Positions 21,611-33,994 are shown, counted from the first letter of the stretch. The stretch is 64,000 nt of DNA from Strongylocentrotus droebachiensis (GCA_035222895.1 JAVYIG010000607.1:450456-514455), one strand, 5' to 3'. Notes: a model not told the origin generated them from the sequence alone. Numbers and translations are program-made.

Positions 21611-23130
21611 TCTCATTATCTAAGTGAAGCAGCCAATAATTATCAGGTGTGAATAGAACTCATGCTCTTTAAGTGGCTCCTTGAAATGAAACAGACAAGG
21701 TGGTATTTCCCAAAAAACAAAAACCAACCTGCAAAGTAGCCTGCAGAGAGTATACTTACCCTTTCAAATAATAATCGTCACATCTAACTCTTTCGTTGTT
21801 CAACCGAACTCAAATGACTCGAGATGCACTAATTGCCAGCAGCCACAGTCCTCAATTTTTCATGAATGATTTCCAATTTCGCAATATTGTCAGTCAGGAA
21901 GACACTCAAATTACGAAGTGAAAGTGATATTGCTGAGAGCTGACCAGGTCCATATGAATACTTACGTATCATTAGCTGGAAACCAAACGTTACATGTTCC
22001 ATGGAAAATATGATAATATCCTGTAACCCAAAAAGCAACCGGATTTCGAGGTACTCGAACCTTGAGCTTTTACAAAAAGAGGAAAATTAAGGGAGCGGAA
22101 TGCTTTAGGAAAATCCGTTAGAAATAAGAAAGCTATGAACATCTTTGCAATTAAGACAATTATGTTTTTTTAAAGTTGTGATCAATCAGACGTAAATTGG
22201 CAAATCCGCGACAATTCTACATTCCAAGGACCTATTCTATTTGTTCTATACTAAATAATTCATGAATTTCCATTTGATCTAAACAAAATCAAATTTATCT
22301 TAAATACATGTACATGTACCCTGAAAACAACTGACAGTTGCACATTCCTTTTATACACAGCCATTTTATGAAATAGATTGAATCCTTTTTCAACAGCCAA
22401 GAGAATGGAAATCTATGAAAATTTCAGTAAACAGTGATTATACAACCAAGTAAAGGAAGTAAAAGTGATCCAAAAATGGTCTTCATGTGGTAAATCTATC
22501 TGGTAAAGGAGGGACCGAATTAGGGGATCGATGGGGTCCGACTCCCCTCTTTTGATTACCAAAGTTCATTTTTTTATTGGATGGACCTCCCCCCCCCCCC
22601 CCCCCCCCCCCCCTGCCCTTCTTTTTGTATATTCATTTCTTTTTGCTTGACATCATCGTGTATTGGAATTGGACCGAATCCAAATTCTGGAGCCGTCTTT
22701 GTAATCATATCGAATAACAAAAACAAAGGTAGACATATTTTTCCAATTCTGTTTAGGTCCATTTATTTCTACTGAAATTCACATTTACATCACGACTTGC
22801 CTTTACAAAATATCTATATCATACATTTTCTTTACTTTAGTATTTGTGCTCATGTTAATTTAATTGTATTTGATAATTTAAAAATATACAGATAAACTAG
22901 CCTGGGTACTAGGCAATAACTTTGCTTGTAAACAAAAATATCATTACCGGAATGCTAGTTTAGTATAAGAGCAAAGTTTTTCGACGTCATTATACGTTCT
23001 ACAATTGCCCCGTGATCTGCTTCTGTCTTCACATATACATGTACCTATAATAGATAGGTGTTGTCAAACCAATATTTCTTTTTAAAGTAATATATTATTG
23101 CTCTTAAAATTTGTAAAACGATACCATAAA
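21611..23130. other. Intergenic, no recognised gene
   Basis: No convincing coding frame. The only landmark is a poly-C run of about 30 bases at 22,584-22,612; frames crossing it are compositional. Confidence 0.4.
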
Positions 23131-23870
23131 ATATCTACAATTCAATCTAATTCAATTCAATTCAATTTATTTCTCCACAAATGCAAAACATAGGGAGAGA
23201 CATAAATAAAATACATATATACAATACAATAATAGAACATGTACATCATATATAAAAACGACTCCAGTTGGGGCAACATATGTTTTAAAAAGAAAAAATC
23301 AGCAAATGTGGAAGGGGTAGTGAAAAATCAAAAATGATTTGTCGAGGACTACCCCCAATAATACAAAAAGAATTATACAATTATAACTTAAAAGTAAATA
23401 TAGGGTAAAATAATGAGGTGGTACGAGAAAGATGAGGGAGACAAATATCAAAGACAGGGAAAAAAGTGCATCTATCTATATGTGAGTGTTGTAAAGGATG
23501 GATTAATTATCAGGAATAATCTTAACTTAGCCTTAAGTAATTGAATGGAGAACAATTTTTGATGTCAGGTGGAAGATGACTCCATATTTAAACATAGGTC
23601 CATTGAAGGTTTTCCGTTTTTGTAAGAAAGAAGTCTTAGCTATGGGTATATGGAAACTACTTGCATTTCTTGTAGCATATGAATGAATAGAAGAGTTCAG
23701 TATAAAAAGGTCATCAAAGACAGGTGGCAAGTTGTTATGTTTGTACTGGAACATGAATTGACCAAGCTGCATAATATATATAGAATTAACATTTAAAATA
23801 TTCATCCGTTTAAATATAGTAGTTCTCATTGCCGAGTTTCTTATTTCTGATACCATTTCATCTTTTTCTT
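23131..23870 (-). mobile_element. CR1/L2-like LINE, 3' end
   Basis: The minus-strand frame ending at 23,533 encodes the C-terminal end of a non-LTR RT protein: IFKRMNILNVNSIYIMQLGQFMFQY, then LPPVFDDLF and HSYATRNASSFHIP, wording typical of CR1-group C-termini. Downstream lies a (TTGAA)n tail (23,140-23,170 on the plus strand as ATTCA repeats), as CR1/L2 elements end in short tandem repeats. 5'-truncated at about 23,870, where a GT repeat (23,888-23,912) begins. Confidence 0.7.
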
Positions 23871-24750
23871 TTTCTCTGCACCAGCTGTGTGTATGTGTGT
23901 GTGTGTGTGTGTGCGTGCATGCGTGCGCGATATACCTCAACGTGTTTTGGTGAGTGATGTGTAAATCTTGAATATTTTGATGTTATCTAATACCATACAT
24001 TAATTTTATTCTGTAACACTTGCACCCTGCCAATAAGCAATACGCTTTTTATGGTATAGTATCCCACCTTCTAATAAAGATTATTATGATTTTAATGCTA
24101 TTATTATCTTACCCTTGCACTTATATATGTTCACATTGTTTTAGAATAACTGAAATTAAATGGAAAATAAATCAAAATGTCAAAGTCTTCAAGCACTTCT
24201 TTCGGGTTATGCGAATAGTTCATGTAACCTTTAAGGAAATGGTCTCATTATTTTCCACGAGAGTTATTGACCTAGAACTATTTCCGCTGAGATCATAGAT
24301 TATTTTGTGTTCCAGTATTGAAAGTGAAAGGAAAAGTATCTTAGACCCAGTACTTCCTTGTTTCTGTTCATTTTTTATTTTTTATTTTTTGTTGGCCTAC
24401 GTGCGTTAATAGTTTTTAACTATACACGATTATATTCATAGTTCTGAATGGTAGAATTTTATTTTATTTCAAATTTAAAGGAAATGTTATCGAAATATCT
24501 ACACGATGTTTATGTATTGTCCTATGGCTGAGTGTGGAGCCAAAATCTGTTAACATATTTCTCCAAACAAAAAGTCAGTATTATCTGTAAAAGAACATAA
24601 TCCATTATTTATATTTTCATATTTCATTGCCCTTGTTATTTTAATAAATAATAAAAAGGCAGAAATCTTGAGAGCGGGCAAGAGACCTTTGTATTGTACA
24701 CATGATATATGAAACACGTACGATCGATCGCAAAAGACTTTCAACAAATT
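23871..24750. other. Intergenic with GT microsatellite
   Basis: A (GT)n run at 23,888-23,912 and otherwise AT-rich sequence. No supported gene. Confidence 0.4.
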
Positions 24751-25350
24751 AACACAAGGTATTGTGCAATGGCCTTGTCTATCACTTAGGTGTTAAGGTT
24801 GGAGGCCAGAATATAAACAAGTTTGCTATGCAGATGATACAATTTTAGCAGCAGAATTCAAAAGAAAGTATTAATAGAGGCTTGGATTTATACAACAAAA
24901 AGACAATGTGTATGATAATATATTTTTTTATCTCAAAAATCTCAAAAATAAAGCAAGTAAACACCTTTACATATCCTAGATACACTTTAGTATCAAATGG
25001 GAAAGTATTCATGAAATAAATCAATCAAAGTCAATGGCACAGGATACAGTTAATGAAATCAGTAATGAAAAATAAGAACAGTACCATGAAACCAAAATCC
25101 TTGTCTTAAAGTCATATATCTGGTCAGCTCGTCTCTACGAATGTGAGTGTTGGTCCAAAAACAAAGAGCTAGAAAGAGGATTAGAGGCTATACATAGACC
25201 TGGTTCTTGAGAAATGATGTGAATATATCATCATTGACAGAACGAATTTAAAAAATGGAGAAGTGTTCAGAAAAGCAAAAGTAAAACTATCACTCTTCTC
25301 AACAATAAGAAAGAGGCTAATAATTCTTGGTCACATAATCATACAGGAAA
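24751..25350 (+). pseudogene. Degenerate LINE reverse transcriptase fragment
   Basis: In broken frames the sequence reads YKQVCYADDTILAA (catalytic YADD at 24,827-24,838), then VNTFTYPRYTLVSNG, RLYECECW and LLSTIRKRLIILGH. This order (YADD, F-YLG, YGCETW, GHI) is that of RTE- or CR1-type RT C-terminal halves. It differs from the L1/Tx1 copies in this window. No open frame. Confidence 0.65.
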
Positions 25351-25429
25351 GATCATCTAGTAAAAAACAATAGTAACAGGCAAGTAAAATGGTAAAGCAA
25401 CGCATTACACATTTGCAAATTCTTAACAA

Positions 25430-25774
25430 ATGGGCAACCACACAAGTGATAGCAGTAATACAAGCTTTTTGAGAATAGCATATAAAAGATTAAAAAAGAG
25501 GTCCTTGACCACTTATGATGTAACAGACCAGAAACCTGACGATGATGAGGATGATGATCAACTAGTGGTAGGTGCAAACATATTACGTTATCCGAAAATG
25601 ATCTCTGTGTATAAAAAAGGGTATTACAATTGCCTTAGACTTGATTTTTCGAAATTCTTTGCGATCATGATATGGTTGCTACTTGTCATAGTGGTAAGTT
25701 CCAGATCGTACATTCCGGAAGCTGAATTGAAAAAGAGTTGTAAGCGGTCAATGATGCAATGTGACATTGTCTAG
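25430..25774 (+). CDS. Unassigned 114-codon open frame
   Basis: The predicted product has a basic N-terminal half, an acidic DDDEDDD run and one hydrophobic stretch (FAIMIWLLLVIVV) near residue 80. I recognise no family. It lies just after a decayed LINE, has no homologue elsewhere in the window, and may be chance. Confidence 0.15.
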   Translation: MGNHTSDSSNTSFLRIAYKRLKKRSLTTYDVTDQKPDDDEDDDQLVVGANILRYPKMISVYKKGYYNCLRLDFSKFFAIMIWLLLVIVVSSRSYIPEAELKKSCKRSMMQCDIV

Positions 25775-26159
25775 CCTAATGTTAATTTTAAATAATAATT
25801 ATCATAATCTATCATTTCATTTTTGTCTTCATTTTATTTAGTTTCATTTCCAAACATGAAATAAAACAATTTAAAATTGAGACATGACTTTGTGTAGAGC
25901 ATGTTTGATTATCAGTTTAAACATATTGACAATGAAAGAAATGTTCTACAATACTTGGATCATAAAGAACAATCGAAGACGTGAAAGTATCTATAAGTTT
26001 CAATTCAATTACCAAACACATGAACAAAACAAAACAGTTATAAAAAATGCAAAAAAATGCGGAGCCAAATGAGCTTCTATTGAGCGTCTATGGTCGTATA
26101 GACCCTCTAAGTGCGTTTTTACTTTTTACATTGATTGAAAAGGTTTACATTCACTGTTT

Positions 26160-26440
26160 CTAGCGATTTCCTTAAAAACTTCGAGGTATGTCACGGAGCG
26201 TAGCGATACTGGAAAACGTTCCAAAGCGGTCGACCTCCACAAGCCGGTGCTCTGTCACCAGAGGTCTCTGTCGCCCCAAGCTCACTGGTGAGAAGGCGTT
26301 GTGAAGATGACCGTAGACGCCCCTTGGGATGTAATATTCTGAGATGTATTCTTGAGCTTTGAAAACGGGGATATAGACTCTCTGGTGGATACAAAACAGT
26401 ACTGGCAACCAATGTAGATCTTTCACGCAAGTTGCTTTAG
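26160..26440 (-). mobile_element. CR1/Jockey-like LINE, 3' coding end, fragment
   Basis: Two overlapping minus-strand frames together give LKDLHWLPV, then LRSS and the conserved terminal block GDRAPACGGRPLWNVF, characteristic of the C-terminus of CR1/L2-type RTs. One frameshift lies between them. It sits directly downstream of GPCR C. Confidence 0.7.
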
Positions 26441-26454
26441 TTCCTTTGCGTCAT

Positions 26455-27720
26455 TCACCGTACCAAGTCGATGGGCATGGGAATACTTCCTATCCTACAT
26501 CGTAAGATGCACACCATCACCTGCCTAAAGGCACGGATCCTTCTGGCGTAGATGATGGGATTTATGCAACTGTTCGAAAAAAGCAGGAGCATAAGCCAGG
26601 GCTCTGTATTTGACCCTGTCGGGATATACAGGCAGACAGAATAGGGAATGAAGCAAATGACGAAAGCCACCAGTACTATCAAGAGATTTTTAGTTACAAC
26701 AATGGTCTTTCGGCTAACTTTAGGTTTTGTCCGTCTCTTGAATATATCATTCATCACACGATCACTTCTAGGTATGGGTATCTGAACTTCTGCTGGACTC
26801 GCACTGGAGGTTTGTTCGTCTTCCTCACTCCCTTTCACCTCCAGTAATTGGGATGTCCGCAGAGCAGACGGGCCATTACCACGGGTCTCTGGTGGACAGA
26901 CATCTGCTCTTTCGCTGGTTCCGTCAGAACTTCGGCATTCATCTTGAGCTGGATGGGCCAGAGATGGAGATGCCTGCAAAGTATCTTCTGCGCATTTCTC
27001 TATTGGATTGACGACGATTTTGTCACTTGTTCTGGTAGACGTTTCGCTCTCACTCTGTGGTTTCGCAGAAGATTTCCTTTTTTGTCGCATGGTCTTGTCC
27101 CGTTGCACAATAAATCTCCATATGTTTGTGTAAACGGTTATAATAACTCCAAAATGTCCGATTATCAAAAAACCCAAAACACACCTGCCCGCATATTCAT
27201 GGAGACTTCCAGTGAGGTGGATTACCGGGGCACCTATGAAAGTAAACAGCCAACAAAACACAATCATGATGCTGATGTTCCGATTGGAGAACAGCTTCTT
27301 GGATTCGACATGATTCTTGGTGATAAGGTACCAACTGGTGAAGCCAATGAAAGCATGGGTCGTAAGGCTTACGCCAACGCATACCAGAGAACCACTAGCA
27401 GCAACAAAAAATAATCCATCCGAGTGCGACCCAAAATCCAGACTTAGTAAAGCTACGGCATACAAAGCAACGAAGAATGATGTCAGAAGATCTGTACACG
27501 CAAGATTCATGACAAACCAGTTGGTGGTCGATCTAAGCTTGCGAGAGAGGATGATCGCAAGGATCACGAGAAGGTTACCCACAGTTCCTGTGACGCCGAT
27601 CATGATGAAGATGACAACAAAAATGATACTTTGGTGGTCCATTTCTTTATATAGCTCATAATCGTAAAATACGCTTGAAGGATCAGCTGTCATTGTTTCA
27701 AGGGTACCCTCAGCTGCCAT
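26455..27720 (-). CDS. GPCR copy C, class A rhodopsin-like, intact, divergent
   Basis: Predicted receptor of 421 residues in one coding exon; the Met at 27,720 begins MAAEGT as in the paralogues (MAD/MAA). TM1 has GNLLVILAIILSRKLRS (N49), TM2 MNLACTDLL (D77), TM3 ends SWY (129-131), TM6 CFIPY and TM7 NPIIYARRIRAFR. ECL2 is longer than in the other copies and includes a Cys (C180), yet no Cys is found at the usual TM3 position, so the standard TM3-ECL2 disulfide is unlikely. ICL3 is about 130 residues and rich in Ser, Glu and Lys. The flanks are not shared with A, B, D and E, so it separated earlier. Confidence 0.9.
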   Translation of the reverse strand: MAAEGTLETMTADPSSVFYDYELYKEMDHQSIIFVVIFIMIGVTGTVGNLLVILAIILSRKLRSTTNWFVMNLACTDLLTSFFVALYAVALLSLDFGSHSDGLFFVAASGSLVCVGVSLTTHAFIGFTSWYLITKNHVESKKLFSNRNISIMIVFCWLFTFIGAPVIHLTGSLHEYAGRCVLGFLIIGHFGVIITVYTNIWRFIVQRDKTMRQKRKSSAKPQSESETSTRTSDKIVVNPIEKCAEDTLQASPSLAHPAQDECRSSDGTSERADVCPPETRGNGPSALRTSQLLEVKGSEEDEQTSSASPAEVQIPIPRSDRVMNDIFKRRTKPKVSRKTIVVTKNLLIVLVAFVICFIPYSVCLYIPTGSNTEPWLMLLLFSNSCINPIIYARRIRAFRQVMVCILRCRIGSIPMPIDLVR

Positions 27721-28965
27721 TTTTTTTTTTAAATCTCAAAGGCTGTATCTGGGGGAATAATTTATATAAAAACAAAAGCAAGAACCCATGAGTATTCCCA
27801 ATTATTATGTTAATTAAGCACATTTGCACTGCGGACCAAACTTCCGTTTTCAGAACGTAGACGTTAATAACATCGGTTTAACAAACTGATGCTAAGGTTA
27901 GTTTATTATGTAGGGTGTTTTAGTAAATCAAATTTAGGTTGATGAAAATGAGCCATCTTTAAGGATGTATAATCAATTTCGGGTTTATATGAGCCTTTCG
28001 TCTTGTTGGTAACTACCATCATCTCTTCTTTATTTATCATTTTAGTGAATCTTATTTTTTAGTTTAGTTCCGTTTTACACTAACACACACACAAAAACAA
28101 AAACATGCAACGATAACTTTCATGAATTGCTTTTGAGAGAATTTGTACACACATTCAGTTACTAAGATAAGATAATATTTGATAGAAAAACTAATAAATG
28201 AAGCAGCAAAACCACCCAATATTTATACATGTTAAAGAACAAGGGAGAGCATTAATAAAAGAAGTACGGAAAACCTGAACCTACATAGCTTTTATTCTGA
28301 ACGACCTACCCAAAAATTGATTTCGCTTAGACCCATCAAGACTTATAATGATTAAATATCATTATTATTTCATTATTATTAAAGCAATTAAATGACTTGC
28401 GCCACTGTAATAATGAAATATGATGTAGTTATTTTCTTTCAATTTCCACATGACTTAATTCGGATTTCTCAAGAACATCTGATACAGAACGGCAACATTT
28501 CTTGAACAAAGGCAACACAAGGACTGAGTTTGCTGTGAAAATATGAAGTGTTCTTTTCTGATGCTAGAGTGGAGTTTGTTGATTTCATAACATATCTAAA
28601 TAAAGCAGTTTGTTATGATAATTTTACCTAAAATATTGAAAAGTATAGCAAAGTATTTCCGAAACATTAAACATTTTCAACATTAAAGCGACAAAGGAGT
28701 TCCAACTTACCTTATTTGTCCGAAAATATTCTGCTAGGTGACTTTTAAGATTCAACCATGAAGTGGTCCCTATATTACAGAAATACTTTCCTCGATGACT
28801 GTAAATTTACTATAAATATTGCAATCAATCGAGAAACCAGCATTTAGAGTACCAGCATATAACTCCTGTATTACATAGAGAGAAAGAGAGCTGATCTTCG
28901 TAAACTTCCTCAAATACAACAAGCCGTGACGAATGCAAGTAATTCTATTTCCTTGTACTCATTCT
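27721..28965. other. 5' flank of GPCR C, no other gene
   Basis: AT-rich and unique within the window. The A-run directly before the ATG (27,721-27,730) would be part of the 5' leader. No promoter element can be fixed by eye. Confidence 0.4.
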
Positions 28966-28990
28966 CAGAATATGGGAACAAATTGGGACA

Positions 28991-30470
28991 GTGATTATAA
29001 ATTATTCTAAATTAGTTTATAAAAACTCTGCAAGTCTTGGTTCTTCTAGTCACAGTAATGAAAATTTGAATGGTATAACATTGGGTAAGATGGTTTCTCT
29101 GGTAAAAGTTCTTGGAATATACTTCTCTTTGGATATTAATGTTAAAGAAGAAATGAATTATAAGGAAATACTGAGCAAAATAAAAAGATTGTTAGGGTGG
29201 TGGAAGCAACGGGATTTAACACTTTTTGGGAAAATTCAATTGGTTAAAGTTTTTGCAATCTCTAAATTACTATATGTGTCTTCTATAATGTCGGTACCAC
29301 CAAGTGTTTTCAAGGAAGTTGAAAAGATATGTTTCAATTTTATATGGAATGGACATGATAAGATAAAAAGGAATATTTTATATTTGAACTATGATAAAGG
29401 GGGTTTGAAAATGTTGAATTTCAAGTACATGATCTATGCACAGCGTGTAGTGTGGATTAAGAAACTGCTTGGTGGCAATAATGACATGAAATGGAAACAA
29501 TTTTTCGAATATATATTCAGAACGGTAGGAGGAAAGTTAATATTTTTTGGCAATTATAATCCCAAAACAATCAATATTAAGGCACCCAATCTATACTTGG
29601 ATTTTTTGAACATCTGGAATTATCTAAAGGAGAAGGAATATATTGTAAAAGAAACACATAATGAAAATCAAATATCTTTAACAATACTTTTATTGAAGGT
29701 AGGATAATTCCTTTTAATGCAAAATTATTTCATGTGAACATTTTTCAAGTTAAACATTTGACGGACGCAGAAGGTGATATGAGATCAGGGGACTATTTCA
29801 TAAGGAAAGGTCTTAATGTAGACGATCTGTTTTTGCTTAATGATCTATACAACAAATTGCCAGCTGCCTGGAAGATTAAGAGAATTTGCAGAGGGAGAGA
29901 TGATACTCTAAATGACACTGTTGATCTTTCCAACATTAACTTTATCATTAACAAAACAGTGTATTCTTTTGAGTCTGTCTTTTCCAAAATGCTCTATAAC
30001 ATTTTTATTGCTATAATACAAGATGCATTTGCTTTTAAACATCCAGAGGTAATAGCTTTAAATCTAGATAAGTCGGAAACTACAACATGTTTCTCAATCC
30101 CCAGATTTTCCACTCTAGATGGGAAGTTAAGGGAATTTCAGTATAAACTTTTACATAACATCATAATTTTGTAATGATAAATTGTATCTTTTTGGATTAA
30201 CACAGTAAAATTTATGTTCCTTTTGTAGAAAAGAAGTAGAAACCTATCGTCATGTCTTCTTTGAATGTTCTGAAGGGACCAGAATATGGAATGAGATGGG
30301 AAACAGTTTAAAGATGTTTCAGTTTCTTAATATGCAATGGATTGATGTGTTGCTTGGTTTCAGAAAAAATATGAAAGATAATATATTGTTAAATCATGTA
30401 TTGATTATGGTAAAATATATGATTTACAGTAATCGTAAAAATGGAAAGTTCCCAACTAGTTAAGAAATAT
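28991..30470 (+). pseudogene. LINE C-terminal region with CCHC finger, broken
   Basis: At least two frame breaks (29,707 and 30,174) divide the region. The zinc-knuckle-like CxxC-x8-H-x4-C near the end is common to L1/Tx1 ORF2 proteins. No catalytic RT residues remain in this copy. Confidence 0.7.
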
Positions 30471-30572
30471 GTAAGGCTGTAGAGAACTCAAAAAAAGTTG
30501 AACATGAAAAAGCAAAATTAAAGGACAAACTGCCAATACATTATCAAAAATGGGAAAATTTTACCCCTTTAT

Positions 30573-30899
30573 GCTATGGTCACATTACCAAAAAGTAGCC
30601 TGCTCGGCGGCCGAGCGGCGAGTTTTTAACCAATTCTGCCCGGCGGCTGCCCGGCCACCGAGCGGCGGCCGACCAGGCACCGCCCGTTTTTGGGGCATCG
30701 CTCGGTCGCCGCTGAAGTTTTAGCGCGGAGTTAAAATTTGGGCGGCGCCTGCTCACTTTTCACTCGCCGCCCAAAATACGCTCGGTGCCTGGGCGGTCGC
30801 CGCCCGGCACCGACCTAAATGCTGGGCGATGCCTAAATTCCAGCAGCGACCGAGCAGGCTACTGATCGGCCGGTCGCTGCTCAGATTTGTGACCATAGC
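30573..30899. mobile_element. GC-rich nonautonomous TIR element, about 327 bp
   Basis: Begins GCTATGGTCACA and ends TGTGACCATAGC, perfect 12-bp inverted repeats. The interior is strikingly GC-rich against its AT-rich host and is made of variants of GCCGAGC, GGCGGCCG and GCTCGG in both orientations, so the whole RNA or strand could fold. Flanks read TTTAT and TTAAG, too ambiguous to call a target duplication. Superfamily not assigned. Confidence 0.75.
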
Positions 30900-31780
30900 T
30901 TAAGGCAGGGGAACTGATTGTATATATATTGTAATTCCTGTTTCCTGTTCACTCACTCATTTTCCCATCGATCCGGACATTTATCTGCTATCGTGTTTGC
31001 AAGTTTTTTTATATTTCATATTTATATTTTTTTTAAATAACGGTATAGTTACAGACCTCCACTAATACAAGACCCTTATATAGTTATAATGAAAAATGCA
31101 CCATATCATTATATGTAAATATAACAAATGTTGTCATCATGGGTTATGAAGCAGCACCTTCACCTTATACTTTTTTGTTTATAAAAGAAAATCTTTGTTC
31201 AGATTGCTTAATTTATATTGAACTAATTAATTTGCATATTATGTTGTAAACATTGTTCCTTTTTATAATGTTGTATCCAAGTATTACCGTCACCTTTTCC
31301 TTTTTTAAAGGAATTGGAGCACATTCTGTACACTTGTTTGAATGTGTACTATATTAGTTTGGATACTTATGGAAAATATTGTTTAAATATGTCTGTGTTT
31401 ATAATGTATGAGACAATGTACTACATGTATGTTTATACTGTAAGAACAATTGTGTTCCTATTTATCATTTTGTATAATTATGAAGATCTGAATAAAGGCA
31501 AAAAAGCTTTAAAAAAAAAAATCATGGAGTGACGGTTGGATATAGTTCGTTCGTTCATGTCTCCTTAGAGCAACATTAATGTATCTTGATCTTCGAAGTA
31601 GTTGCTACAACCGGCCGTGTCAGACACGTTGCCCCGGGGTACGAGATAGGACTCTTGTAGCGTGCCCCCCATTTAAAACGATTATACAATAACAATTAAC
31701 ATTACGTTTAATTAAAAGTATGAAACTATTAAAATTACTCTCATGTTACGGGAAACAATATTATACATATATATATATAT

Positions 31781-31960
31781 ATATGTAGGCGTGAAGAAAA
31801 TGGTCTAGGAACGTGAGACGTAGCTGTACTTTACAAGTTTATTTGTATGTTTTTGTACTTCAGAACCTGAAGAAGGCCTCACAAGCCGAAAGCTCGTAAT
31901 AAACTTGTAAAGTACAGCTACGTTTCACGTTCCTAGACCATTTTCTTGACGCCTACATAT
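31781..31960. repeat. 63-bp near-perfect inverted repeat with ribozyme-like loop
   Basis: Arms 31,781-31,843 and 31,898-31,960 match with two mismatches. The 54-nt loop contains CTGAAGA, a GGC/GCC pair and GAAA in hammerhead core order, then CTCGTA. The stem I and stem III pairings expected of a hammerhead are not convincing. It stands where a PLE would carry its terminal repeat, upstream of the RT. Confidence 0.8.
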
Positions 31961-32222
31961 TCTGGAACACCCGTTGTCATGTCAGAGTTGAGAATTCTCG
32001 CACTTTTATTATATAAGAAAGATGTGAACAGAATCCGAAACGGAAAGAACATCCTTGTACCAGCTGACAAGATGAGTAACTAATACAATGTCACCCCGCA
32101 GCAGTACGAAAATATGATGAAAGACAGCGTCACAGCTGCATACAAGAGATTATCAGCGATCAGAAAACACCACCAACATAGAAGCAAGAAAGATCGCCGA
32201 CAACCTTGATCTCTCAGATAGG

Positions 32223-33476
32223 ATGCAAGTACTAGCTCCGAAGCCCGCATATGTAACGTTAAAAGATCACAAGCAAAACTTCCGAAGCCACCCGACATGT
32301 AGACTGATCAATCCAAGTAAAAGTGAAATCGGCATCATCTCCAAGAAAATACTAGAAAGAATCAACAACGAGGTGATAGCAGCTACGTATGTCAACCAAT
32401 GGAAAAATTCCACCGCAGTTATAGATTGGTTCAAGGGTATTGAAACCAGAGCCAACTCCACGTTCATCTCTTTCGACATTGGGAACTTCTACCCCTCCAT
32501 CGACCGCCAACTCCTGCAAAAAGCCATCCATTTTGCCAAGAGGTTCACCACCATAACCCCAACCGAAGCAGAAATTATCTTCCAAGCCAAGAACACCCTC
32601 CTCTTCCATGGTAACATGTCCTGGCACAAGGCTACAGCTGATGATCTTTTCGATGTCAAAATGGGATCATACGATGGCGCGGAAACATGCGAGCTCGAAG
32701 GCTCGTTCATCTTGGATGAGATCAAAAGTATAGTGCCCAAGGAAAACATCGGGCTCTACAGGGATGATGGACTAGCTATTGTCCACAAGCCAGCAAGAGC
32801 AGCAGAGACCTTAAAAAAGAAGCTATGTGAGAAATTCAGAAAGAAAGGCCTCCAGGTGACAGCCAGTGCTAACTCTACCGTCGTAGACTTCCTAGATGCC
32901 ACGTTCGATATCAATAGCAAAGAACACAAACCATTTTCGAAGCCTGACAATACCCAGCTGTACGTCCATGTAGAATCCAACCACCCACCAAACGTCCCCA
33001 AGAAGATTCCGCACTCCATACAAACCCGCCTATCCACGATCTCCAGCAGCGCAGAGGTATTCAACGACGCGAAACCGGAGTATGAAAAATCACTCCGTGA
33101 TGCCGGCCACAACACCAACTTAACCTACACACCCAAGGCCAGTGACATCAACAACAATAAGCAGCACCAACGGAAACGCAACATAACCTTGTTCAACCCC
33201 CCATATAGCAATCACACGAAGACGAATATGGGCAGAAAGTTCCTTGCTCTCGTAGACCAGCACTTCCCAAAGGGACACCAACTACAACAAATCTGCAATA
33301 GAAACACACCGAAGATCAGCTACAGCTGCATGGCTATTATAGCAACCATAATCAAGGCCCACAACAATAGAGTCATCAACCACAACCCCAACCGAGACCC
33401 AGAAACCTGCAACTGCAGAAAGAAAGACGACTGCCCCCCTCCCAGAAAAATGCACAACCAAAAATATCGTCTATGA
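32223..33476 (+). pseudogene. PLE reverse transcriptase, long open piece
   Basis: Open for 417 codons. Shows the PLE RT signature: PAYVTLKDHKQNF, CRLINPSKSEIG, FISFDIGNFYPSID (first catalytic Asp), GLYRDDGLAIV (catalytic DD at about residue 181; PLEs use YRDDG rather than YADD) and the later CNCRKKDDCPP cysteine cluster. The true start lies upstream: TLYQLTR-like codons near 32,050 continue the family but are broken by a stop. A frameshift at about 33,450 separates it from the endonuclease. Confidence 0.85.
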
Positions 33477-33808
33477 AGCCAAGGTTGTGACCCCAACGAT
33501 GAGAAACTCTACATTGGACTCACATCCACCTCTTTCAGAGCCATATATGCAACTCACAAAGCAAGCACCAAGAAAAGAGATACCAGACCGAGCTAAGCAA
33601 ACACACCTGGATGCTGAAAGACGACGGGACACAATATCATGGAGAATCATCCGGCACGCCCAACCATACTCACTCAGAACAAATCGCTGCAATCTCTGAA
33701 AAGTACCACATCATCACTGCTGAGAAATCCACCATCCTAAACTCCAGAACCGAACTCATTTCCACATGTAAACATAAGAGAAAGTTTCTACTCTCTGAAT
33801 ATGGTTAA
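33455..33808 (+). pseudogene. PLE GIY-YIG endonuclease, frameshifted
   Basis: Across frames the region reads NIVYEAKVV, then EKLYIGLTS..FRAIYATH (the YIG-type core), ELSKHTWMLKDDG and the terminal CKHKRKFLLSEYG. Compared with copy 1 it has a 7-nt deletion near 33,630 and an 8-nt deletion near 33,700; together they restore the final frame. Inactive. Confidence 0.75.
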
Positions 33809-33994
33809 AACCCTTCCCCCTCCCCCCCCCCCCCCCCCCCCGTACCACCACGACCTTTCCCCTTACCCTTAAACTACTTAATTCAACTATTGTATTATTG
33901 CGTTCACCCTTACTTGGGTATTATTTGTGTCTCTTTTGTATTCTTGCCTGACTGCACATGAGTGTTTTTTAACTTTGCCATGTATAATGTATTT

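Larger units (their letters stand above)
28966..31520 (+). mobile_element. L1/Tx1-like LINE, 5'-truncated, with nested TIR element
   Basis: Starts within the region after the RT catalytic site. Open pieces 28,991-29,707 and 29,734-30,174 carry VLGIYFSLDINV, RDLTLFGKIQLVKV and FIWNGHDKIKRN. A CCHC-like motif (CSFCRKEVETYRHVFFEC) follows at about 30,216-30,270. Ends with AATAAAGGC and an A-run at 31,511-31,520. The right flank resumes exactly at the ATCATGGAGTGACGG stretch of the duplicated block (15,209 and 43,476). The GC-rich element at 30,573-30,899 is inside. Confidence 0.8.

Noticed and set aside
23533-23940. Host gene of 135 aa
   Set aside because: The N-terminus is a GT-repeat translation and the remainder matches the C-terminal wording of CR1-type LINEs.
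26848-27414. 188-aa plus-strand frame
   Set aside because: Antisense shadow of the intact GPCR C coding exon.
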